The notes: generated from the letters alone by a model not told the origin. Counted from the first letter of the stretch, positions 1 through 8,594 are shown. The stretch: 64,000 bases of DNA from CAVRTM01 sp963696105 (GCA_963696105.1 CAVOIP010000003.1:186001-250000), one strand, 5' to 3'. Numbers and translations are program-made.

Positions 1-763
1 CGCCGTCCACGACGATGCACTGTCCGGTGACGTAGGACGCCCCCGGAGAGACCAGGAAGGCCACCACGGCCGCCACCTCATCCGGTGTGGCGCTGCGACC
101 CATGGGTGTGCGCAGGCCCTGCGCGTGCTCGTGCGCGGTCTGGGAGCCGGTGGCGACCCATCCCGGCGCCACCGCGTTGACGGTGGTGCCCCGCGGGGCG
201 AGGTCGACCGCCAGGGACCGCGCCAGCCCCACCATGGCGGCCTTGGCCGCGGCGTAGACCGGGTCGGCCCGCATCGCCATCACGGGCCCGGTCACGCTGG
301 ACACCATGACCACGCGGCCCCAGCCGGGTGTCATGGCCGGCACGGCGGCGCGAGTGACCAGGAAGGCGGTGTCGAGGTTCCGCTGCAGACCGGCGTGCCA
401 CGTCTGCAGCGACATCTGCTCCAGCGCGCCGTCCTCGGGCCGCGGCTCGGCCACGGACGTCATCCCCGCGTTGTTCACCACGACGTCGAGCCGGCCCCAG
501 CGTGCGGTCACCGCGTCGACCACTCGCTGCGCGGAGGCGGGGTCGGTGAGGTCCGCCGGGAGACCGTCGGCGTCGGCTCCTGCTGCCCGCAGCTCGCCCG
601 CCCGCTCCATCGCTCGCTCGGTCGTCGCGGTGACCATCACCGCGGCGCCCATGGCGGCGAGCACCTTCGCCGTCGCGATACCGATGCCGGTCGGGCCGCC
701 GGCACCGGTGACCAGCGCGACCCGACCGGTGAGGTCGAACGGCGCCGCGGGAGCTGGGTTCAT
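1..763 (-). CDS. SDR family oxidoreductase (3' end beyond window)
   Basis: Probable cytoplasmic NAD(P)-dependent oxidoreductase of the short-chain dehydrogenase/reductase family; the substrate cannot be told. Reading leftward from the ATG at 763, the N-terminus has VTGAGGPTGIG, the cofactor-binding TGxxxGxG motif with two extra residues. Then come VNNAG, a serine in VSS and the catalytic pair YAAAK. The later PGWVATG and VTGQCIVVDG stretches are also typical of classical SDRs. About 254 residues are visible, close to the normal family length, so only a few C-terminal residues are likely missing. GAAGAAGGG lies nine bases before the ATG. The gene faces away from the secreted-protein genes to its right. 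Confidence 0.9.
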   Translation of the reverse strand, partial: MNPAPAAPFDLTGRVALVTGAGGPTGIGIATAKVLAAMGAAVMVTATTERAMERAGELRAAGADADGLPADLTDPASAQRVVDAVTARWGRLDVVVNNAGMTSVAEPRPEDGALEQMSLQTWHAGLQRNLDTAFLVTRAAVPAMTPGWGRVVMVSSVTGPVMAMRADPVYAAAKAAMVGLARSLAVDLAPRGTTVNAVAPGWVATGSQTAHEHAQGLRTPMGRSATPDEVAAVVAFLVSPGASYVTGQCIVVDG

Positions 764-986
764 GAGAAGGGGCCCTTCTTCGTCCTCGTGACGTCGTCAC
801 ACGGCGTCGGTGGCGCATCGACCCAAAGGGCTCGCGGGACAACGCAATTCGGCGTGTGCTGCCCGGCACGACCCGCCGTACCGCGTGGTGGAACCGGCTG
901 CCTGACTAGTGCCGATGCTGTATTGACCGCCCTTGGCACCCGGCGCACTCTATGCGGAGCGTCTGTCGCCGTCACGGGGGGTTCCC

Positions 987-1130
987 ATGGTCTGCAGTGT
1001 CCGTCGCACGTCGATCCGGGCCAAGGGACTTGCCCTCGTGGTCACCCTCCTGGCCATGGTGGGCAGCTGGCTGGTCGCACCGACGCGGGAGACGGCTGCG
1101 TGCGCGCCGCCGCAGCTGACCTTCTCGTGA
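987..1130 (+). CDS. small exported peptide, coupled to the next gene
   Basis: A 47-residue protein of unknown function. After a basic start (RRTSIRAKG) it has a hydrophobic stretch of about 16 residues (LALVVTLLAMVGSWLV), then a short tail with one cysteine. It looks like a signal peptide with almost no mature part, or a single-pass membrane peptide. CACGGGGGG lies just before the ATG. Its TGA (1128-1130) overlaps the GTG start of the next gene (1127), the four-base overlap of translationally coupled genes. That overlap is the main reason to believe it is real. It may be a leader that lets the downstream secreted protein be translated. No homologue is recognised. Confidence 0.5.
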   Translation: MVCSVRRTSIRAKGLALVVTLLAMVGSWLVAPTRETAACAPPQLTFS

Positions 1131-1927
1131 GGCCGCCGACACGTACTGCCCTTGCAGCAGCCACCGTGCTGGCGCTCGCCGCGGTGCCGGCCACAGCCAA
1201 CGCCCGGCCGGTGACGACCGAGGCGCCTGTCGGCGCGAGCGTGGGCCTGGCACCGGCGGCCGGAGCCGCAGCAACGAGCGGCGCCGCCGGTCTCGTTGAC
1301 GTGGCGGGTGCGTCGCAGGTCGCCGGCCCCTGCCGCACCGTCGATTTCACGCCCCGCTCGGTGGTGGTCGGCGTGACCCCGGCGCCGACGACCTTCCGCG
1401 CCACCGCGTCCCGCTGCACGCTGCGGCACTGGGAGCTCTCGATCGGACCGTACGACTACTACACCTACCTGCAGTCACCGCGCGCCTCGATCGGGCCGGT
1501 GCGCAACTCCGCGGCCGCCCCCCACGACGTCATCGTCGATGCCTGCAACAGTGAGTTCAACTGCACTTCAACACTTCTGGTGAAGTCCTTCACGCTGAAG
1601 CGGCGGACCACCTGGCAGACCGCGTCGGTTGACGCCGCGCCTGAGCCCGCCCGCCGCGGGTCCACGATCTCGCTGCGGGGCCGGCTCCTCATCGTCAACT
1701 GGGACGCCCGGCGCTACGTCGGCTACGGAGGCCGCACCGTGGCGGTGGAGTTCCGCACACCCTCCGGCGCCTACCGCCAGGTCAGGACGGCCACCACGGA
1801 TGTGAACGGATGGGTCCGGACCACCGTGCCTGCCACCCTGACGGGAGTGTGGCGGGTCCGCTACGGCGGGAATGCCGTGGCGGGGGCCGCCACGGCGATC
1901 GGTGACACCGTCGCCGTCGTGCAGTGA
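1127..1927 (+). CDS. secreted protein with C-terminal Ig-like domain
   Basis: Predicted exported protein of 266 residues, function unknown. The GTG start at 1127 gives a signal peptide (two arginines, then LAAATVLALAAVPATANA) with a probable AxA cleavage site near residue 26. The mature part begins with an alanine-rich linker, then a region with several cysteines (CRTVDF, SRCTLRHW, ACNSEFNC) that could form disulfides. The last 90 residues resemble a bacterial Ig-like beta-sandwich, with RGSTISLRGRL, a GGRTVAVEF strand, TTDVNGWVRTTV and a closing WRVRYGGN. Such modules are common in actinobacterial surface proteins. It ends 111 bases before the glycoside hydrolase gene. Earlier in-frame starts would add an unlikely arginine-rich extension. 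Confidence 0.7.
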   Translation: MRPPTRTALAAATVLALAAVPATANARPVTTEAPVGASVGLAPAAGAAATSGAAGLVDVAGASQVAGPCRTVDFTPRSVVVGVTPAPTTFRATASRCTLRHWELSIGPYDYYTYLQSPRASIGPVRNSAAAPHDVIVDACNSEFNCTSTLLVKSFTLKRRTTWQTASVDAAPEPARRGSTISLRGRLLIVNWDARRYVGYGGRTVAVEFRTPSGAYRQVRTATTDVNGWVRTTVPATLTGVWRVRYGGNAVAGAATAIGDTVAVVQ

Positions 1928-2038
1928 CCGGTGGCGGGCCGGGTGAGGCTACGCACTTTGCGCGAGGACAGGCTCCCTCAGGCGCTCGCAGACTGGACCA
2001 CCTGCCCTCGTACTCGCGTCCGGCCCGGAGGATCCCGC

Positions 2039-3160
2039 ATGGTCCGTGCTGACCGCTTTGTCGCCGTCACGGCGCTGGGGCTGGCCCTGCTCTCCTGTCT
2101 GATGTCGGTGTCCGTCACCGCCGCTGAGCCGCGACCCGCCCTGGCCGGCGCACGATCGGCGGCCTCGGGGACTGCTGACCTGGCGACGGCGTCCCTTCCA
2201 GGCACGGTCGCGCCGGCGGTGCCGACGGCTCTGGCGTTCCCCGGGCGGGCCAAGGGCATTGCGCTCTATGACTTCCTGGAGTTCTGGGGAGACGACGCAG
2301 CAGGCATGCGCACAGCCTTCAGTGAGCTGCACGCGGCGGGAGTGACGTGGGCCCGTCTCCACCTCGCCTACGGGCCGCGCGCGAGCACCCGCCTCGCGGC
2401 GGCCGCGTCGGCTGCCAGAGCCCACGGCGTACGGCTGGTCGTGGTCCTGCACAAGCCGCCGCCGTTCAAGGACCTCGGCAGCCCCGCCGACCGCGCGGCG
2501 TACCGGGCCTGGGTGGCAGTGACGGTGCGGCGGTTCAAGGCCTCCGTGCAGTACTGGGAGATCATGGGGGAGCCGAACCTGCGTTACACCTGGAACATCG
2601 ACAACCGCGCGGGCAGCAACCAGGCGGCCTACGCAGCGTCCGTCCTGCGCTACGTGACGCTGCTCAAGGACGGCTACACGACGATCAAGCGCACCGACCC
2701 CGGGGCGGTGGTGCTGTTCGGAGGCCTGTCGGAGTCCACCGTCGAGCGCTACCTCGACGTCCTGCTCACCACCGACGCCTACCGGTACTTCGATGTCATG
2801 TCCTTCCACCCCTACGGCCGCACCCCCGATCTCGTGATGTCGCGGTTCGCCGCGCTGCAGGCGAAGATGCGGTCCAGGCCCGGATACGCCTCGAAGCCGT
2901 TGTGGATGACCGAGTTCGGCTTCAACACCTCCTGGACCAACAAGCCAGGGTTCGTCACGAGCGAGGCCCTGAAGGGCCAGTACCTCACCGAGTCCATGAA
3001 GCGGCTCTCGGCCGGAGGTGCGGCCGCCCCCGTCTTCGGGTTCACCCTGAACGGCAACAACCACCTCAACCCCGGCTTCGGCATCATCACCATGGACAAG
3101 AGCGCCCGCAAGCCGCACCGGCTACCGGCCTTCACCGCCCTGCGCAAGCTCCGGCTCTAG
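2039..3160 (+). CDS. secreted clan GH-A glycoside hydrolase
   Basis: Probable extracellular polysaccharide-degrading enzyme of 373 residues. The start is the ATG at 2039, preceded by GGAGGATC and followed by a signal peptide (basic start, VAVTALGLALLSCLMSVSVTA). An upstream in-frame ATG would spoil the signal peptide. The body is a TIM-barrel hydrolase like GH5/GH39: VQYWEIMGEPNLRY carries the presumed acid/base glutamate and KPLWMTEFGFNTS the presumed nucleophile, with FDVMSFHPYGR between. The residue before the first glutamate pair is glycine (GEPN), where clan GH-A normally has asparagine (NEP). Substrate cannot be judged. A cellulase-like or xylosidase-like role is possible. Confidence 0.8.
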   Translation: MVRADRFVAVTALGLALLSCLMSVSVTAAEPRPALAGARSAASGTADLATASLPGTVAPAVPTALAFPGRAKGIALYDFLEFWGDDAAGMRTAFSELHAAGVTWARLHLAYGPRASTRLAAAASAARAHGVRLVVVLHKPPPFKDLGSPADRAAYRAWVAVTVRRFKASVQYWEIMGEPNLRYTWNIDNRAGSNQAAYAASVLRYVTLLKDGYTTIKRTDPGAVVLFGGLSESTVERYLDVLLTTDAYRYFDVMSFHPYGRTPDLVMSRFAALQAKMRSRPGYASKPLWMTEFGFNTSWTNKPGFVTSEALKGQYLTESMKRLSAGGAAAPVFGFTLNGNNHLNPGFGIITMDKSARKPHRLPAFTALRKLRL

Positions 3161-3172
3161 CGACCTGCGGCG

Positions 3173-3243
3173 CGACGTAGGGACGCCCTCCAGGGGACGG
3201 CGCGCGGACGTCCTCTCGGGCGACGTACGGACGCCCCCCTGGG
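3173..3243 (+). repeat. imperfect 23-bp direct repeat, two copies
   Basis: Two copies of a 23-base element starting CGACGTA (3173-3195 and 3221-3243) differ at three positions. They lie between the hydrolase stop and the phosphatase gene. Function unknown; a role in 3'-end formation of the hydrolase transcript is possible. Confidence 0.45.
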
Positions 3244-3376
3244 CGGCTTCTCACGGTCGCCCCTCTGCCGGCGGCCGCGGTTCCGGCGCGGCAGGATGGC
3301 CGCGGCCCTCGAGGTCACCTAGGCTGACGGCGCACGATGCCGCCTGCGGAAGGGCGAGGAGGGGAGGAGGGCCGAC

Positions 3377-5566
3377 GTGGCTGACAGGAACCGCGACGAC
3401 GCAGACCTGCTGCTCTCGCTCAGCGAGGTGCTCAACGCCGACCTCGACCTGCAGCGGATCCTGCAAGTGGCGACCGACGCGGCGACCACCTTGTCGGGGG
3501 CACAGTTCGGCGGCTTCTTCTACAACGGTCGCGACGAGCAGGGCCACCTCTACACCTCGCACGTCGTCTCCGGCGTCGATGCCGGCGCCTTCGCAGACCT
3601 GCCCCAGCCCCGTATCACCTCGCTGTTCGAGCCGACGTTCTCGGGCCGCGGCACCGTCCGGGTCGACGACCTGACCGCCGACCCGCGTCTGAGTGGGATG
3701 CCGCCCCGACACCTCACCGTCCGCAGCTACCTGGCCACGCCGGTCGTGTCGCGCACCGGCGAGGTCATCGGCGCCCTCCTGTTCGGCCATGGGGCACCCT
3801 CGGTCTTCGACCGGCGCAGCGAGCGGGTGGTCCGCTCGGTCGCGGCCCAGACTGCCGTGGCCATCGAGAACGCCCGCCTGCTGGAGGCCGAGCAGGGCGC
3901 GCGACGACAGGCGGAGCAGACGACGGCCCGGCTGGCCCTGTTGCAGGAGGTCACGGCACGGCTGGCACGCACCCTCACCACCGAGGAGGCCGTCGACGCC
4001 GTGATGGAGACGCTCGTGTCCCGGCTCGGTGTGCACCGGGCCGGGGTCTTCCTGCACACGCCCGAGGGTGGCCTGCAGGCCGTGGCGGGTCACCGAGGCG
4101 GGTGGGGATCGGCGCCGCAGTACCGCGACCTGCCGCCTGGGAGTCGTGATCCCGTCTCGGTCACCGACGCGACGGGCGAGCCGGTGGTGGCGCGGACGCT
4201 GGAGGAGGTCCTGGCCGCCCTGACTCCGCACCAGGTCGAGACGGTGCGGGCGTTGGAGTCACTGGCCTGCCTGCCGCTGCGGACCGCCGAGACCAACCAC
4301 GGGGTCCTGGGGCTCGGGTGGGACCAGCCCCGCGAGCTCGCCGACGCGGAGGTGGAGATGCTGGCCGCGGCCGCGGGACAGCTCGCCCAGGCGCTCGACC
4401 GGGCCCGGCTGTACGAGGCGGAGCGCACCGCCCGTGCCGACCTCAGCCGCAGCGTCGCCGAGCTGGTCGACGTGTCCGCCACCTTGCAGCAGTCCCTGCT
4501 GCCTCGCGAGCTGCCGCAGATAGAGCAGGTGACGGTGGCCGTCCGCTATCGCGCCAGCGCCGCCCACGCGCAGGTCGGTGGTGACTGGTACGACGTCGTG
4601 GCGACACCCGGCGGGGGAGCGACGCTGGTGGTGGGTGACGTCCAGGGGCACAGCCTGGCCGCTGCCGCCGTCATGGGGCAGCTGCGCACGGCGCTGCACG
4701 CGTATCTCTCCGAGGGCCACCACCCCGACGTCGCGCTGGCCAGGGCCAACCTGCTGATGAGCGAGCTCGACCCGTCCGTACTGGCCACCTGCGCCATCTT
4801 CGCGCTGGACCCACGGACCGGGTCTGCCCGGATCGTGCGGGCGGGGCACCCGTTGCCGGTGCTGCGCCGCGGCGACGGCAGCGTCTGCGAGGTGGATGTC
4901 GGGGGAGGGGTCCCGCTGGGGGTGGTGGACACGGCTGCGTGGCCGGTCACCACCGTCACCCTCGAGGCCGGGGACCGGCTGCTGCTCTACACCGACGGCC
5001 TCGTGGAACGGCGGAACGCGGACCTGGACGAAGGGGTCGCTCAGCTGCTGAAGGCGGTGGAGGACGGCGCGGTGGGGCGCACCGCCGAGGAGAGCTGTGA
5101 CGACATCCTCGCCGTGCTTCAGGGCGACCTCACCGACGACGTCGCGCTGCTCGTCTGCGACTACGCCGGCCCGGTCGAGGGCCGGGCCGCCGCAGCAATC
5201 ACGCTGCCGTCGGAACTGAGCGCGATCGGCGACGCGAGGACGTTCGTGACGGCGACGCTCGGGCGCTGGGGCCTGAGCCGGCTCTGCGACACGGTGTCGC
5301 TGCTGGCCAGCGAGCTGGTCACCAACGCCCTGGTCCACACCGAAGGACCCGCCACGCTGGAGCTGCGCCGCGACGGCGGCATGGTGCGGCTGCGCGTGTC
5401 CGATGCCGACACCCGACCGCCGCAGCTGCGCGAGCACGACCTCCCTGACGTCGAGTCCGATGGTGGTCGCGGGATGGTGCTCGTGCAGGCGCTTGCTGCC
5501 GTGTGGGGCGTCGAGCCGTCCGGCTCGGGCAAGACCGTCTGGGCGGACGTGGACGTCACCACCTGA
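3377..5566 (+). CDS. GAF-GAF-PP2C-HATPase phosphatase (RsbU/RsbW-like)
   Basis: A 729-residue signalling protein that probably both dephosphorylates and binds or phosphorylates anti-sigma-pathway partners. Two GAF sensor domains (about 15-170 and 185-345) are joined by a helical linker containing LLEAEQGARRQAEQ. They are followed by a SpoIIE-type PP2C phosphatase (about 375-590) with metal-binding motifs GGDWYD, VGDVQGHS, YTDGLVE and DDVALLV. A C-terminal HATPase_c domain (about 600-729) has an N-box ELVTNALVH and the ATP-lid motif GGRGM, as in RsbW-type kinases. No transmembrane segment is seen, so the ligand sensed by the GAF domains is cytoplasmic. The GTG at 3377 has GGAGGAGG seven bases ahead. 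No sigma or anti-sigma gene is adjacent. Confidence 0.93.
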   Translation: MADRNRDDADLLLSLSEVLNADLDLQRILQVATDAATTLSGAQFGGFFYNGRDEQGHLYTSHVVSGVDAGAFADLPQPRITSLFEPTFSGRGTVRVDDLTADPRLSGMPPRHLTVRSYLATPVVSRTGEVIGALLFGHGAPSVFDRRSERVVRSVAAQTAVAIENARLLEAEQGARRQAEQTTARLALLQEVTARLARTLTTEEAVDAVMETLVSRLGVHRAGVFLHTPEGGLQAVAGHRGGWGSAPQYRDLPPGSRDPVSVTDATGEPVVARTLEEVLAALTPHQVETVRALESLACLPLRTAETNHGVLGLGWDQPRELADAEVEMLAAAAGQLAQALDRARLYEAERTARADLSRSVAELVDVSATLQQSLLPRELPQIEQVTVAVRYRASAAHAQVGGDWYDVVATPGGGATLVVGDVQGHSLAAAAVMGQLRTALHAYLSEGHHPDVALARANLLMSELDPSVLATCAIFALDPRTGSARIVRAGHPLPVLRRGDGSVCEVDVGGGVPLGVVDTAAWPVTTVTLEAGDRLLLYTDGLVERRNADLDEGVAQLLKAVEDGAVGRTAEESCDDILAVLQGDLTDDVALLVCDYAGPVEGRAAAAITLPSELSAIGDARTFVTATLGRWGLSRLCDTVSLLASELVTNALVHTEGPATLELRRDGGMVRLRVSDADTRPPQLREHDLPDVESDGGRGMVLVQALAAVWGVEPSGSGKTVWADVDVTT

Positions 5567-5655
5567 GGGGTCGTCACCGGACGCCGTCACGAAGCTCTCA
5601 CCGGGAGCCTCGCCTGACCGCCGTCCGTGGCGCGCGCCGGCCTGAGGGGCGGCCG

Positions 5656-6000
5656 TCAGCCCTGGTGCGCCGCGTCGTACGCCTGGACGACCGACGCTGC
5701 CACCCGGCCGCGGTCGCTCACGGCGTAGCCGTTGTCACGCGCCCAGGTGCGCAGCTCTGCGGTCCCGACGGGAGCGACGTTCTGTCGGGCGCGCCCACCG
5801 CGGCCCTTCGGCGTCCGGAGGGCGCGCTCCGAGGCCGCCGGACGGCTCGACGGCCTCGCACGGGCGCGAAGCGGCGTTGCCGGGATGTCGCCCTGGTCCT
5901 CGCCCAACGACGGTGAGACGATGAGCGTGACGTCGTAGAGGGCGCCCAACACGCGGAGCGCGTCGTCGAGCGGCTCGCTGGAGTCGATGGTGACCTTCAC
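5656..6000 (-). CDS. Lsr2-type nucleoid-associated protein, atypical N-terminus
   Basis: Small DNA-binding protein of 114 residues. The C-terminal 40 residues (LRTWARDNGYAVSDRGRV, then ASVVQAYDAA) match the Lsr2 DNA-binding domain, including the RGR loop that reads the minor groove of AT-rich DNA. The N-terminus (VKVTIDSSEPLDDALRVLG, then ALYDVTLIV) is not the usual Lsr2 dimerisation domain. A basic, proline-rich linker joins the parts. It may be a paralogue that silences a different set of genes or pairs with another partner. The GTG at 6000 is chosen because AGAGG lies seven bases upstream and the conserved VKVTI begins there. An upstream in-frame extension is arginine-rich and unlike the family. 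It is transcribed divergently from the MobA-like gene. Confidence 0.8.
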   Translation of the reverse strand: MKVTIDSSEPLDDALRVLGALYDVTLIVSPSLGEDQGDIPATPLRARARPSSRPAASERALRTPKGRGGRARQNVAPVGTAELRTWARDNGYAVSDRGRVAASVVQAYDAAHQG

Positions 6001-6335
6001 AGGCTGACCTCTTCGGTGGTTCGAACGGGGCGCTCGATGTGAACGTGTGCTGAAACGGTATCGCCAAGAGGCACCACCACGCACACAGTCGCGACAAGCC
6101 ATCGGGCGTGCCGGTGCGACCCGCCGGGGTTGGCGGGTCCCGGGGCGGGGGAGCCCCTCCACGAACCCAACCTAGCCGCGACCACCGACAAGGCCCCTGC
6201 GCTGCCAAACCCGCTGCCCGACAGTGCTTTTCGTGGACTCGCAGCCGCTCGACGCATACGGAGACCGGGTTCGGCAACCCGGATCGGAGACGCGTCGCCC
6301 AACCGTCCAGACCGATGGCGCCTAGCATGGCCGAC
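6001..6335. other. divergent intergenic region with hairpin
   Basis: About 335 bases between the Lsr2-type gene (leftward) and the MobA-like gene (rightward). It holds no convincing gene. A 7-bp hairpin CCGGGTT-CGGC-AACCCGG lies at 6265-6282, and a TAGCAT -10 box for the rightward gene at 6323-6328. No clear promoter is seen for the leftward gene. Confidence 0.5.
6323..6328 (+). promoter_or_regulatory. -10 box (TAGCAT) for a leaderless start
   Basis: TAGCAT fits the TANNNT -10 pattern and ends seven bases before the GTG at 6336, so transcription would start at the start codon. No good -35 is seen. Confidence 0.5.
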
Positions 6336-7181
6336 GTGGGGGACAAAACGGCCGGCGTGGTGCTGGCGGGTGGGCGGTCCTCCAGGATGGGGTCGTCGAA
6401 GGCGGCGCTCGAGTGGCACGGCTCCACCCTGCTGCGACGCACGGTCTCGGTGGTGGGGCGCGCCGTCGACGGCCCCGTGGTCGTGGTCGGGGCCCCGGGT
6501 CAACGGCTGCCCGCGCTGCCCACCGGCGTGGAGGTGCTCATCGACCCTCGTGAGGGTCTTGGTCCTCTGCAGGGCATCGCGGTCGGCCTCGCTGCGGTGG
6601 CGGACCGGGCGCACGCGGCCTTCGTGAGCTCCACGGACCTGCCGTTCCTGCACCCGGCCTTCGTCCAGGCGGTCCTCGGTGCGCTCACCTCCGCGACGGA
6701 CGTGGCGCTGCCGGTCGCGCACGGCTTCCAGCAGCCCCTCGCCGCTGCCTATCGCACCGCACTGGCGCCGACGGTCGCCGCTCTGGTGTCCGGGGAGCGG
6801 CTGCGCCCGGCATACCTGTTCCAGGCGTGTCGCGTCCTGCGGCTCGACGAGGCCGCCCTGTTGGACGACCCCGGGGTCGCGGCGCTCGACCCCGGGCTCG
6901 ACTCCCTCGTCAACGTCAACGAGGTCCGGGACTACGAGGCGGCCAGGAGTCGGCTGTCACCGGCGGTCACGGTGCGCGGTCCCGGTCCGCTGGCCGGTCC
7001 TCCGGGCACCGGACCCCGCGTGGTGCGCGCCGCGACGTTGATGCAGGCCGCGGACTCGGTGGCCGTCTCCCTGGACGGTCGGGTCCTCGTCGCCGTCAAC
7101 GGCCGGCTCGTCGATGGGGACGGCGAGCTTGCTCTCACCACGGGCGACAGCGTGGTCTTCAGCTCCGCTGAGGATCTCTAG
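6336..7181 (+). CDS. MobA-like nucleotidyltransferase with MoaD-like C-terminus
   Basis: Probable molybdenum-cofactor guanylyltransferase-type enzyme (281 residues), which would transfer a nucleotide to molybdopterin. The N-terminal domain has the NTP-binding signature VVLAGGRSSRMGSSKA, then GPLQGIAVGL and STDLPFL, as in the NTP_transf_3 fold. The last 50 residues look like the ubiquitin fold of MoaD, with VAVNGRLVDGDGELALTTGD followed by SVVFSS. The chain ends SSAEDL, however, and lacks the Gly-Gly that MoaD needs to carry sulfur. The GTG at 6336 is favoured because TAGCAT sits seven bases upstream. The ATG at 6327 is the alternative and would overlap that box. No other cofactor-synthesis gene is nearby. 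Confidence 0.82.
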   Translation: MGDKTAGVVLAGGRSSRMGSSKAALEWHGSTLLRRTVSVVGRAVDGPVVVVGAPGQRLPALPTGVEVLIDPREGLGPLQGIAVGLAAVADRAHAAFVSSTDLPFLHPAFVQAVLGALTSATDVALPVAHGFQQPLAAAYRTALAPTVAALVSGERLRPAYLFQACRVLRLDEAALLDDPGVAALDPGLDSLVNVNEVRDYEAARSRLSPAVTVRGPGPLAGPPGTGPRVVRAATLMQAADSVAVSLDGRVLVAVNGRLVDGDGELALTTGDSVVFSSAEDL

Positions 7182-7220
7182 CCGCGACGGCGCGCTCTCA
7201 CCGCCGCCACGGCCACCGGC

Positions 7221-7865
7221 TCATCGGCTGGGAGTGCTTGCCACCGGTGCGACGTCGTGCTGCCGTCGGAGCGGCTCCTCGCCGAACCCTGCACGGACTC
7301 CCGGCAGCGACCGCAGCCAGCCGGTGAGGGCCGTCAACGGCCGGCGCAACAGCAGCCAGCCGAGGGTCGCGACGGCAGCACCGAGGGCGAGTCCGGCCAG
7401 GACGTCCCAGGGGTAGTGCGCCGCGATGTAGACCCGGGCGAACGCCATCAGCACCGCCGCCGCGGCGGCGACCAGACCGAGCCGCCGGGACACCAGCAAC
7501 AAGCCGGCGGCGACGGCGCCGGCCATGACGGCGTGGTCGGACGGGAAGGAGAAGTCGCGGGTCGGGTCGGCCAGGCGCAGCAGGCCGGGGTGGGCGGCAT
7601 ACGGCCTGGCCTCGCCGAAGAGGTGCCCCACCGGCTGGTTGAGCGCGATCGCGAGCAGTGTCGCCAGGCAGGCCCATCCCGCGGCGGCCAGGTCGCGCGT
7701 GCTGCCGTGGCGTGCGACGAGCACGCCGGCCAGGAGCAGCACAGCGAACAGCACCACGCCGTACGTCGCGTAGGCGAGGACCGGCGCGTGCAACCAGCCG
7801 GTGTGCCGGGCCAGGGAGTTGACGGCCAGCATCAGCCGGTCGTCGAGGGTGCGGAGCGGGTTCAC
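7221..7865 (-). CDS. PAP2-family membrane phosphatase
   Basis: Integral membrane acid phosphatase-like protein (214 residues), likely acting on a lipid diphosphate such as undecaprenyl diphosphate on the outer face of the membrane. It has several hydrophobic helices and the PAP2 motifs ARPY (about 86-89), FPSDHA (107-112) and RVYIAAHYPWD (144-154), with the catalytic histidines near 111 and 150. The lysine that normally opens the first motif is not evident. Its GTG (7863-7865) overlaps the TGA of the upstream DedA gene by four bases, so the two are co-translated. DedA proteins have been identified as undecaprenyl-phosphate flippases, so the pair may recycle the lipid carrier of cell-wall synthesis. 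Confidence 0.88.
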   Translation of the reverse strand: MNPLRTLDDRLMLAVNSLARHTGWLHAPVLAYATYGVVLFAVLLLAGVLVARHGSTRDLAAAGWACLATLLAIALNQPVGHLFGEARPYAAHPGLLRLADPTRDFSFPSDHAVMAGAVAAGLLLVSRRLGLVAAAAAVLMAFARVYIAAHYPWDVLAGLALGAAVATLGWLLLRRPLTALTGWLRSLPGVRAGFGEEPLRRQHDVAPVASTPSR

Positions 7866-8530
7866 AGGGAGGTCCGTTCCGTTGCCTGGGCCCGGCTGCG
7901 CGAGCGGCGCAGCTCCAGCAGGACCGGAATGAGGGAGAGCACGACGATGACGGCGATGATCGGCAGGAGGTAGGCGTCCACGTTGGGGATGCGGGAGCCG
8001 AGCGCGTAGCCGGCGAGGGTCACCCCGGCTGACCACACCACGCCGCCGAGCACCTGCCAGAACGTGAACGTCCGCGCCGGCACGCCGACGGTGCCGGCCA
8101 GCGGGTTGAGGACCGTGCGCACCAGGGGAATGAAGCGGGCGAGGACGATGGCCTTGCCCGCGCCGTACCGCTCGAGCGAGGACCGGGCGCGGGTGACGGC
8201 CTGCTGGAGGCGGGGGCGACCCGGACGGTCCAGCAGCGGCGGTCCGGCCTTGACCCCGATGAGGTAGCCGGCCTGGGCGCCGAGCACCGCACCGGCCACG
8301 GCGGCCGGGAGCACCGTGCCCAGCGACAGGTGCACGCCGGAGCCGGCCGCCGTCGTGCACAGCAGCCCGGCGGTGAACAGCAGCGAGTCGCCGGGCAGGA
8401 AGAAGCCGACGAGCAGGCCGGTCTCGGCGAAGAGCACGAGGAAGACCCCCAGCGCGCCGAAGCTCGACAGGAGGCTGTGGGGGTCCAGCGGGTTGAGGGT
8501 GCTGAGCACGGCGGCGGAGGCCATGGCCAT
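7862..8530 (-). CDS. DedA-family membrane protein
   Basis: Membrane protein of 222 residues in the DedA/SNARE-associated family, members of which move undecaprenyl phosphate or phosphatidylethanolamine across the membrane. Visible hallmarks are the glutamate-containing first re-entrant segment (LFAETGLLVGFFLPGDSLL) and the second segment ARFIPLVRTVLNPLAGT with its essential arginines, followed by C-terminal helices and a basic tail. AAGGA precedes the ATG at 8530. It is the first gene of a two-gene unit with PAP2. It is divergent from the BlaI-type repressor, with the palindromic operator at 8595-8613 in the shared intergenic region, so it is a plausible repressor target. Confidence 0.92.
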   Translation of the reverse strand: MAMASAAVLSTLNPLDPHSLLSSFGALGVFLVLFAETGLLVGFFLPGDSLLFTAGLLCTTAAGSGVHLSLGTVLPAAVAGAVLGAQAGYLIGVKAGPPLLDRPGRPRLQQAVTRARSSLERYGAGKAIVLARFIPLVRTVLNPLAGTVGVPARTFTFWQVLGGVVWSAGVTLAGYALGSRIPNVDAYLLPIIAVIVVLSLIPVLLELRRSRSRAQATERTSL

Positions 8531-8594
8531 GTGGTGGTCCTTCGGGACGTCGGTGCCCCGGTGGGGGACAATGGGAGTCCGACCAGCTCGGTCG

